Positions 51,755-64,000 of a DNA stretch of 64,000 bases are shown here, one piece after another. The stretch covers positions 46,418,768 through 46,482,767 of the forward strand of contig CM043944.1 of assembly GCA_014529385.2 (NCBI GenBank). Reading direction: 5' to 3'. Origin of the DNA: Adiantum capillus-veneris (Eukaryota; Streptophyta; Polypodiopsida; Polypodiales; Pteridaceae). Position 1 is the stretch's first letter, and each line of letters opens with the position of its first letter. A program made the translations under genes and the position numbers. A model generated the notes under the pieces. The model made no database searches. It saw nothing but the letters and a program-made list of their open reading frames with translations, and was not told where the DNA came from.

Positions 51755-51813
<59 letters not shown>
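51755..51813. repeat. (TC)n tail
   Basis: Ends in host intron sequence (GGAAATTCTC). Confidence 0.95.
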
Positions 51814-51817
<4 letters not shown>

Positions 51818-52501
51818 ATTCTCTATAAAAGTAAACATCTCAAGGGCACAACCTCAAGACAAAATGTACAAAAGCCAATCACCACAGTGGTCTGATTTCA
51901 AATACGTCCATACATAAACAATGAACGACCACAACATTTTCTTGGGTTTTTTTTTTATCTCTCAAATCTCCTAATATATACATTCTTTTGTGATCCAAGC
52001 GCGGGAAATTTCTCCTCATACTGTGTCTCACGCACAACAAGAGGAACATCATCTTTGTCAATACTGCATGAAGGCACAGTCGAATCCCTAGGAGCCCTAA
52101 TGGGATCAGGAGATGAAGGTGGTATCTTTGTTAAAGAAGATGAAGCCTGCAAAGGTGGATCATGTGGAGGATCCTTGTGTTTGTAAACCTCTTTGACCTA
52201 GATGCACCTGTGTTGCCTCTGCCGCCTTTTCCTCTTCTTTGCCTCTCTCCTCCTGACTCTCTCAACCTCTGGCCTCCTAGATCCTGATGATACTTCTTGT
52301 CCCTCTTGCAATATTCTCTCTTATTTCTACTTTGGGTGCTCTATTATGTACAAAGTCAATCACCACAAAGGTGTGATTTTCTGTGATCCAAGAGTGATGC
52401 AGGGTGTAGCGACCATAAGAAGCTACTTAGGGCTTACGGCAGAATGCGTGAGGAAATGGTGGCATGTGCAGGCTGAGATATGCCCTCTTATCTGTAGCTG
52501 T

Positions 52502-52541
<40 letters not shown>

Positions 52542-52952
52542 TTGTGTACTGCCCCTTATAATTTCATTTGCATCCCAATGGCCACGAGAAAAAGCTTCAC
52601 AGCTGCCATAACCCACTATCCAACCATCCTGCCACCAGTCACTAAACGGCATGGGAGCTTTAAAATACGCAGAAGAAGTGGACAACTGGAGCGGGAACAG
52701 TGTTCCTTGCACTTGATTAGTACCCCCCTTACCCAGTCTGCCCACTCGTGTCTTTTCTTAGTGCAGCTTAAGAGCTCTGTTATTATGTGTGAGAAGATGC
52801 CCACAAAAAAGAGGTAAACTTAATATGGTTTCTTGTTAATGTGAGCTATACATTGTCCTATAATGAAGCGTTTGACGAGAACCTAAAATGAAAATACGGG
52901 CATTTTTATTTCTATGAAAATGAAAATGACACAAAAATGATCAATAAGATAC
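51814..52952 (-). other. PNPase intron, unassigned, with a 36-G run
   Basis: No exon or element recognised. The G run (52505-52540) is the main feature. Open frames here on either strand show no known domain. Confidence 0.5.
52505..52540 (+). repeat. Poly-G tract (36 G)
   Basis: Uninterrupted G run, C-rich on the PNPase sense strand. Confidence 0.95.
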
Positions 52953-53066
52953 CTGTGTTTCTCCCCGTGTGAACAGTGCACTTCCATGTGCACGAGGCAG
53001 CAAACTGCATGAGCATTGGATAGGGCGAATTTCTGCTAGTCCCCGACCATCACTTCTCTTCCTATT
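52953..53066 (-). CDS. PNP1: PNPase exon: start of second RNase PH core
   Basis: A 38-codon, phase-0 exon. It contains the RSDGR signature and [17 protein letters not shown], the strongly conserved N-terminal block of the catalytic RNase PH domain. Acceptor is TTTGCAG and donor CAG|GTATCT. The next exon in the gene is 37.3 kb away, at 15652. Confidence 0.92.
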
Positions 53067-53911
53067 CTGCAAAGCACTTTCAAATGTAAGACTTCAAAAA
53101 CAAGACTTGTGCACAATAGATTCTTGTCCAACTGTGTCAAGCACACAGTCAAAGAACTTTGCCCATGCAGTAACAGCATCTCCTATGTTTCACAGCACCA
53201 GGTAAACCAGGCTATATCAATCCAAAACACAAGACAATTTATCCACATACTACTTCAGCCTTCTAATTAAGCCTTTCAGCAATTGTTCAATTTATTAAAT
53301 TTATGCACTAGTAAGCTTCTGTTCCTACGGAAGTGTTAAACTTTCAAGGCCTAGTTTTACCATATGATTGTGTAAAATGACCTACAGTAAACAGCTCGAA
53401 ACAACAAAAGAGCCATAGATAAACACAGAGACAGCAGAGAAAACACGGTGTAAACAAACATAAATAAACATCTGGTACACAGTGTGATGTTCAGTAGCAA
53501 ATTACTTGTTTTTTGACTGGAATTCAAACATGCTTTTTGTGTGTTTTGTCCAGGATGTCTTCTAACTCAGGAAAGATGCAGTGAAACCATGCATTCACAA
53601 AAACGATCAGATAAAAAGCATTACATTACAAATCTTAAGGATCTGGACTAGACATGATTCATATTTACAGACAGATTCCAAACGAGCCACAGAATCTTTA
53701 CATAGTTTAAAAAGAACGCACTTACTTCATCTCTTTAAAATCTATACCAAAGCAATTGCTAGATTGAATTTCATCCCTAAATTTCACTGTGCATTTTAGA
53801 GTCCACTAAATCACACTTGTATTCATTGTGTTCGCAATTCAACCTGAGAGTAGGATTCTTACAACTTCCAAGATTTATAGAGGAAAATCAACAAATGCAG
53901 TAGAAATCTAC
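53067..53911 (-). other. PNPase intron, no insertion recognised
   Basis: 845 bp, AT-rich, between the linker exon and the RSDGR exon. Confidence 0.7.
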
Positions 53912-53986
53912 CTTTATAATTAAAGATCGCATTATCTTTGAATTAATCTGCTTGAAAGCCACCTTTACATCCAAGGGGTCAAAATA
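53912..53986 (-). CDS. PNP1: PNPase exon: linker to second core
   Basis: A 25-codon, phase-0 exon between acceptor TGCAG and donor AAG|GTAGAT. It encodes LDVKVAFKQINSKIMRS, corresponding to the VDVKLVFKEV-type segment that precedes the second RNase PH core. The 119-bp intron upstream and the 845-bp intron downstream lack an evident insertion. Confidence 0.8.
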
Positions 53987-54105
53987 CTGCAAGCCCATAA
54001 CGAAATGTTATTCAGATAGCCAGTTGAGCAAGGATCCCATTGAATAAACAGATACAAGAAACTCAACTGAGACAACGCAGCAAGAATGCATAAGCCGAAA
54101 CTTAC

Positions 54106-54363
54106 CTCACTTAGTCGTTTCTGCAACACAGGCTTTACATGAAGATCCCCTTCATCAACCTCTCCATCTTCCAGACCAAGCTGCTCGTGATATTCAAGCT
54201 CCTCCTCATCCTCCTTTGGGGCTGATGAGGGTATTTGTAATGACTGCCCCTTCCTTTGAGTCAGTGCATCCATCACCTTACTCTCCACAAGAGCAATGGC
54301 TTTTTTTCTTGCAGACTTCGATGCAATCTGAAGTGCTTCTCTGAGTTCCTCAGCTGCCAAATC
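54106..54363 (-). CDS. PNP1: PNPase exon: helical linker between RNase PH cores
   Basis: An 86-codon exon in phase 0 on both sides. It starts after acceptor GGCTAG with DLAAEELREALQIASKS and ends RLSE at the consensus donor GAG|GTAAGT. The first half is basic and helical, corresponding to the alpha-helical domain between the two catalytic cores. The second half has an acidic run (KEDEEELEYHEQ) and then DEGDLHVKP, as in plant plastid PNPases. A (TC)n tract begins 51 bp upstream of the acceptor, followed by a LINE insertion. Confidence 0.88.
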
Positions 54364-54411
54364 CTAGCCAAGAACGAGCATGTCCATCAATTACACACCA
54401 AGGAGCCCCAA

Positions 54412-58127
<3,716 letters not shown>

Positions 58128-58140
58128 AAGTGTCAACGCT

Positions 58141-59166
58141 ATATGAACTTGGTATTGAGACAGGATCTGTGGCAGCTATACACTAGGAGAGTCTGGGAGT
58201 CACCTGGCTTGGGGACGAGGATGTCAGATTACAGAGACCAGTTTCTCACCATATTGTCTGGGGGGTTCATACAGAGACCACGCTATATGGACACATATAT
58301 GCCACATAGCTCACGGGTGGCGATTGGTCAGCTGAGAGTGGCTTCACACAGGTTAGAGATTGAGATCGGGAGACACACTGGTGTTCCCAGGGAGGAGCGA
58401 GTCTGCAGAGCCTGCACAGAGGAGGTAGAGAGTGAGGAGCACTTTGTATGTAGATGCAGAGCATACACTGAGATCAGAGGCAAGTATGAGGCCTTATTCA
58501 GAGGACAGCCCACTCTCCGAGAGATCATGGACTCTCGAGATCAGAGACAGCTCGGACGTTTCTTACTAGAGATACAGAGCCATCGGGACACACTACTACA
58601 GCCACACACAGCTACACAGACAGAGGGGAGACAGTCGCAGCTCACAGACTTCTTTCAGAGGATTGCCGCCCCTCCCTCACCAGACACTCAGAGGGGAGTG
58701 ACACTTCCACAGGCGGAGGTGAACCGAGCTAGACGACGACCACGAGTCACAGGCTACAGGGGCGCGAGCTCCCACCACCGACAGATCGAGGAGATCCGAG
58801 CCCGGGAGCGCTGTGCCACTGAGGAGCGAGTAGCTCAGATGAGGGCCGACCCGACAGCTTTCATCCGGGTAGGCTTGGCACCAGCCCCGCCCATGTACCA
58901 CATCTTACATCCCCCCATTAGTACAGGATGGAGCTAGATAGCTTGATGCATTCTCATGATTATACTACCTTGAGCATATAGACATGCATATACCCCTAGA
59001 GAGATAGAGCTCCATCCCTCCTCAGATACTCCACTACCTACATTCAGTTCAGTTTTGTATCAGTTTTGTTTCATTTGTCTTTCCGATAGACGGATGACAT
59101 ACACACCATGTACATCTGTTTTGTCTCATAGGCCGATTTCGGCCTGACATAGACGTTAAAAATCTT

Positions 59167-59170
<4 letters not shown>
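58141..59170 (+). mobile_element. TC-A LINE copy A3, ORF2 C-terminal third
   Basis: 5'-truncated at NLVLRQDLWQLYTRR. Open frame 58143-58937 covers the Cys/His block, PIP-box QSQLTDFF (58632-58655) and the basic tail. Hairpin AGGCCGATTTCGGCCT 59130-59145, then (TC)n. Slightly more diverged than A1/A2 from each other. Confidence 0.92.

Positions 59171-59227
<57 letters not shown>
59171..59227. repeat. (TC)n tail and landing site
   Basis: Joins A3 to the 5' end of the last TC-B copy. Confidence 0.95.
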
Positions 59228-59230
<3 letters not shown>

Positions 59231-59493
59231 CTGCAAAATTTATTCAGACCTGTAGATTTAGAAAATACAGAATTTACATTTACATTTTTCAGGAGTTGCA
59301 GACCTGCAGGGAAATTTCAGAATTTCAGAGTTACATAAATTTCAGCATTGACAGAAATTTGCAGAAAAGGAAAATCTCAAAAAATGTATGATTGATATGG
59401 GGAACACACATGTACGCATTATGCGGGACAAGGATGTATGTGTGATGTGGACATAGTGGGTTGACTTGGCAGAAGTGCCGATTGTATTTTTTG

Positions 59494-60517
59494 ATGGAGG
59501 TCATGACTGCTTCGCCGGTATGTAAGCCCCATCGGAGGGCAACCTTTGTGCTTACAAACAAGCGGATTACACAAATGGAGAGGGTGATGAAAAACTGGAA
59601 AGCAGATATGGAGGGATGGTGGAAAGAAAAGGCCAACCTTCTCAACGAAGGCGCGCGGTGGAGGAAAGAGAAAGAGGACCTGCACGCAGAGCTACAAGCA
59701 CTTAAGGCCGACTCCAAACTTCAAAGCACTTAAAGAAGAGGTCTCAGCTCTCAAGCGAGAACTTGCTGATAGAGCGAGCAGTGGACTAGGGGAGGGGGAA
59801 TTCCAGCCTTCGGTAGTAGAGGAAATCAAGGTCATCAAAGAGCAGGTACGGATGATCAAAGAGGAGGAGAAACAAAAGATGGTAAAGACATCTTCGTGGA
59901 TGGATGTGATCACGAAGACGCAAAAGAAGGCGGATGAGGCCGAGAAGTGGATAGAAGTCACTAAGAAAGGCAAAGGAAAAGAAACCACATCTCTCCCCAC
60001 TCCTACAATCATCAACATGACTCTAGAAGAAGAACAACGAAGGAAAACTAGAGCTTTGCATATAAGAGTAACCGGTCTAAAAGACAGAGATGAGATGGTA
60101 AGGGGAAGTTGAAGAACTTCTCCGCATGATGGGTAGTGAGGCTACTCATACAAAAGCATGGAGGGTGGGGAAGAAGACACACGGCAATGGGGAGACTTCA
60201 AAAGGGAGAGCTCTAATCATCGTTTCCCATCCATGGAGGCAAAGAAGGACTTCTTGAAGAAGACACACGGCAATGGGGAGACTTCAAATGGGAGAGCTCT
60301 AATCATCCGTTTCCCATCCATGGAGGCAAAGAAGGACTTCTTGAAGAAGCGTCCTACACTAAAGAAAACGGGCATATTCCTTGGAGATGACCTCACTCTC
60401 ACACAACTTGCGCATATGAGAGAGGTAATGCCAGAGATTCAAGCGGCAAGGGAGAAGGGAAAGACGGCCTTCAACAGAGATGGCCGGGTTGTGATTGTAG
60501 AGCGGCGCTCCACATGA
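59494..60517 (+). pseudogene. TC-B LINE ORF1, frameshifted
   Basis: Starts MEVMTASPVCKPHRRATFVL. Coiled-coil region (MEGWWKEKANLLNEGARWRK), a frameshift near 59733, then EEEQRRKTRALHIRVTGLKD (RRM-like), a frameshift near 60110, and LTQLAHMREVMPEIQAAREK with TAFNRDGRVVIVERRST at the C terminus. An 86-bp tandem duplication (60170-60342) repeats the RFPSMEAKKDFLKK segment. Stop TGA 60515-60517 followed by CGG; ORF2 continues in the same frame. Confidence 0.8.
60170..60342 (+). repeat. 86-bp tandem duplication in TC-B ORF1
   Basis: GAAGAAGACACACGGCAATG starts at 60170 and 60256. The first copy lacks one C, causing a frameshift inside it. Confidence 0.9.
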
Positions 60518-63500
60518 CGGTGTGAGACCCATGGGACCACCTGTAATGGATCTATGCGACTTGATGTGGGCGCCTTTGAGGATAGTTTCAGGGGAAGAGA
60601 CATCGTCTTCTACTCTAAGACACATCAGGCCCTGGGCAGCCTATGCCTCACATTAGTGGATATAGATGGGAGACTGCCTATAGACAGGAGACACGATCAG
60701 AGCGCAGAGGGCAATCAGGAGGAGTGGCAGTGTTATTCAGGGAGGAGTTGCAGCCATTGATCATATAGCCCGCAGAGATGAGCAAGCTAGGTACATGTGG
60801 GTGAGACTGAGAGCAGAGACAGACAGATATCTTTACATTGCTATTTGCTACTTTCCCCCGAGCACGTCAGTGTATGCACCACCCAGAGGACAGTCCCCTT
60901 TCTCTATTTTGGATGATGACATATGGGAGTTCTCTAGAGATGGTGACATCATCATCCTAGGGGATTTCAATGCTAGGACTGCCCATCATCAGACAGTATT
61001 TTATGATACTTCAAAGGAGATGCTGAGAGAGCTGGATGCTGCAGAGACGGGCCTATCCAGACTATCACAAGATGGAGAACACACTAAGTATGGATGACAC
61101 TTGATAGACATGGGGACTGCACATGGATTGGCCATCTTGAATGGCCTACAGAGATTTCCCGCTTCAGGGGGTTTTACATGCTTTCCACACAGACATGGAG
61201 CCAGCGCAGTGGATTATGTCATGGCACAGCCGAGCCTCATCTCTAGTATCCAGAATCTCACGGTTGGACCCAGACCTGTTGGTGTGGCAGTGGATCATGC
61301 TCTTGTGTCGATGACCATCTCTTTAGTGTAGCACACAGGCTACGGACAACAGCCCCTACTCGCTACACCTTCACGCGGGAGACAGACTCTGTATACATAG
61401 ATGGGATCTACAGACGCCTATGCACAGAGGAGCCAGGGGGACCTCTGGAGGAGCTCACTACTATATTGACACGACACTACATGATGCAGCAGCAGAGGCA
61501 TACCCACATACCCAGCCTGATCAGAGACGCCGTTCGGGGAGCATGCCCCCGAACAGTTGGTATGATGAGGAATGCCGGGACACTAGAGCTAGACTTCAGA
61601 GGGAGGTGCTTTTGGGGGGCATCACTCACAGACAGTCACAGATTGATTTCCGACGCCTAGTGCGGCGGAAGAAGAGGGCATTTTTGGCTCGGCTAGAGCA
61701 GGATCTATATCAGTTGTTCTTGAGTCAGGACTCACGTGAGGCATGGCGGCTCTTTCAGAAGCACTCTCCCCCCCCCCCCCCCGGCCATCACTTCTACAGA
61801 GGATTGGGGCCAGTACGCATCATCTCTGTACACAGTTCCTGAGCAGCCCCCCCCTTCCCGCTCCTCCCGATCCATGCCCACACACATGTGCTTTTTTCAC
61901 CGCGGAGATGGTGAGGAAGGCCATTGACAGGATGAGGACTGGGAGAGCATACGATCATGATGGTTTAGTGGCTGAGCATTTCACGCATGCCAGAGATCTA
62001 CTAGCAGAGCTTCTAGCAGTGATGTTTAACCGTGCCATGTGTGAGGGCTTGCCTGATACTTGGAGCCTATCTACTATTGTACCTATCTTCAAGTCGGTAG
62101 ACCCTATGGAGCCTCGGAATTATCGCACTATCATGATTGGACACACATCGGTTGTACGCATCTATTCTTGAGCAGCAGCTGAGTAGATGGGCAGAGAGGG
62201 AGGGGATACGCGCAGCCGGGCAGGCAGGGTTCAGGAGGGGTTTTTCTACTCTTGACCATATCTTGACACTCAGAGCCATCATTGAGGAGGGTAGATCGCG
62301 TGGGAGACGGATCTATTGTAGCTTTGTGGATTTCCGCAAAGCATTTGACACAGTGCCTAGAGCTAGATTGATGCGCAGATTACAACAGATGGGAGTACCC
62401 ACAAAGCTCATTTGGGGGGTCATGGCATTATACAGGTCAGTAGTGGGGCAGGTACGCACCTCAGAGGGTCTATCCACACCGATTCACTCCACTATTGGGG
62501 TGAAGCAGGGCTACCCGCTCTCTCCTACTTTATTTGGTATGTATGTGGATGAGGTTTCTGACTACATTGAGAGAGATGGTGATAGAGGTGCACAGCTAAC
62601 AGGGACATGGATTCCATTATTGTTATATGCTGATGATATTGTGTTGATCTCCGACTCAACGGAGGGGATGCAACGTCACTTGGATGCTTTGAATAGGTTT
62701 GCTCAGGAAAGTGGTTTGTCCGTCAACCTTGGTAAAACCAAGGTCATGGTATTTAATACCACCCCACAGTGGATCGGGAGGTCAGCGCTAGCATTCACAT
62801 ACGGCCAGGAGATTGTGGAATATACAGAGGCGTACACTTACCTCGGAGTGGTTTTTAGTGGGCCAGCGTTTTCATTGAGGAGGGCAGTAGAGACTAGACT
62901 GACCAGAGCCCATGCAGCATTGGGTAGATTGGAAAGGATGTGTTCACAGGTTCAGCTTCAGGAGCCTCGGACGAAGCTCTAGCTCTTTGACACTCTGGTG
63001 GCTTCTGCATTGCTATATGGAGCTGAGATTTGGGGACCTTCATTAAATCATCACGGGAGGACAGGCCGCAGTGATGGATGAGGGGACATGGAGAAGCCTC
63101 TGGTCTCTATGATCTCGCGGCTCATTAGAGCCAAGGCCTCAGTACCACGTGTTATTGTTCGAGCAGAGCTAGCTGCCCCCCACTAGTGGTTGAGGCGCTC
63201 ACCAGATCGGTCTCCTTCATACACTGCATGTGGGAACTTCCCAGAGACAGATATGCCCGCCTTGCACTTGAGTTCTCTCGACAGTTAGCCATGCAGGGAG
63301 ATACAGCATGCTGGTATGGAAAGATGACATCATTGTTTCAGGCGCATGGGTTCAGCATAGACAGATTGCCTCCCTTCCAGTACTCATTGGATGCACCCTC
63401 TCTGACTCTTACACAGTCCGAGATCACCAGGCTCATCCGCAAGGACTTGACTCAGCTAGACACCAGGAGGACATGGATACAGCCAACACAGGACCTGGGC

Positions 63501-64000
63501 ACGAAGATGGCTTTCTACAGAGAGCATCTCCTCCAACTTACGGTTGATGGTTTTGTGATGAGGCCCAGATACATGGACATCCACCTGTCTCATGGGATAC
63601 GATGTGCTATCGGCCAGATACGTACATCTTCACACCATCTGCGGATTGAGACTAGGAGATACAGCGGAGTACTAGCAGAGGCCGAGACATGCCCCCTGTG
63701 TGACATCGAGCCTGAGATAGAGTTGCACTACACATGCCACTGCCCCGTCTACTACGAGATACGAGGCCGCTTCCATTGCTTGTTCAGAGAGGGCTTTGGA
63801 CCATTCTCCAGAGTCATGCAGTACGAGGATCAGAGATGCTTGGGTTTGTTTTTGCTCGAGCTACGCAGACACAGAGAGAGCATGATGAGAGGAGAGGCTA
63901 GCCAATCCCAGAGACAGATCACAGATTTCTTTAGAGCTGCCACTCGACACCCGGAGGAGTTACTACCACAGCAGAGCTCGTCGTCTCACACCAGAGGCAC
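60518..64000 (+). pseudogene. TC-B LINE ORF2, damaged and truncated by the window end
   Basis: In frame with ORF1: TTCNGSMRLDVGAFEDSFRG (endonuclease start), IVFYSKTHQ, then after frameshifts IIILGDFNARTAHHQ and AVDYVMAQ, VAVDHALVS. RT at 62137-62982: YCSFVDFRKAFDTVP, STIGVKQGYPLSPTLFGMYV (C to Y), LLYADDIVLISDS. A C tract at 61771 and stops at 61098, 61331 and 62982 break it. C-terminal CPLCDIEPEIELHYTCHC near 63690-63745 and PIP-box QRQITDFF (63909-63932). Confidence 0.82.

Larger units (their letters stand above)
59228..64000 (+). mobile_element. Near full-length TC-B LINE, cut by the window end
   Basis: Starts after (TC)n; 5' UTR 59228-59493, ORF1 59494-60517, ORF2 from 60518 to beyond the PIP-box. 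The 3' UTR lies outside the window. It supplies the 5' half missing from the other TC-B copies. Confidence 0.88.

Noticed and set aside
51879-52152. Minus-strand open frames in the intron right of the ORF1-only element
   Set aside because: No domain recognised, no PNPase motif, and the position is inside the 37-kb intron.
52616-52804. Minus-strand frame ELLSCTKKRHEWADWVRG as a possible PNPase exon or LINE part
   Set aside because: It does not match the PNPase order (GETQ joins ALAV directly) and the LINE resemblance is too weak.

Overview
This window is eukaryotic nuclear DNA from a land plant. The only host gene seen is a plastid-type polynucleotide phosphorylase (PNPase) on the minus strand. 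The transposon set fits a non-model land plant with retrotransposon-filled introns, perhaps a fern or lycophyte; that placement is a guess. No tRNA, rRNA, CRISPR array or bacterial-type operon was seen.

Host gene: eleven PNPase exons read from about 54.36 kb down to about 1.88 kb. Their order is correct and all checked junctions keep the reading frame. They cover the acidic linker, the second RNase PH core (RSDGR, SNGSS, GDMDF) and the KH domain (IGSGG). The 5' part (transit peptide, first RNase PH core) and the 3' S1 domain were not found. One intron is 37.3 kb (15653-52952), one is 9.3 kb (2378-11637), and the one upstream of the first visible exon runs past the window end. Nearly everything else here is mobile DNA inside these introns.

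Mobile DNA by region: 1-0.7 kb, decayed LINE pieces. 2.5-10.1 kb, minus-strand plant L1 fragments, a truncated gypsy element and a decayed copia gag. 13.2-14.5 kb, a TIR element flanked by TTAA. 15.7-47 kb and 51.3-64 kb, a chain of plus-strand LINEs of three related families (provisionally TC-A, TC-B, TC-C) joined head to tail through (TC)n microsatellites. Into this chain are nested a 6.8 kb L1 with 13-bp target duplication (21378-28134), a 255-bp MITE (20433-20687), a 5.3 kb copia element with TSD ATTTG (35011-40267) and a solo LTR with TSD GGGAC (40656-41305). A minus-strand chromovirus-like element without RT or integrase lies at 47.1-51.3 kb.

The system that stands out is the TC-LINE group. 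Most copies begin directly after a (TC)n tract and end with a conserved 3' hairpin plus GACGTTAA and a new (TC)n tract. The hairpin stem shows compensating changes between families. In all three families ORF1 and ORF2 lie in one frame separated by one stop codon (TAG GGA, TAG GGA, TGA CGG). In TC-A and TC-B the ORF2 C terminus carries a PCNA-binding (PIP-box) motif, QxxITDFF or QxxLTDFF. Two shorter relatives have ORF1 followed directly by the 3' hairpin. Together this suggests a plant LINE lineage specialised for TC microsatellites.
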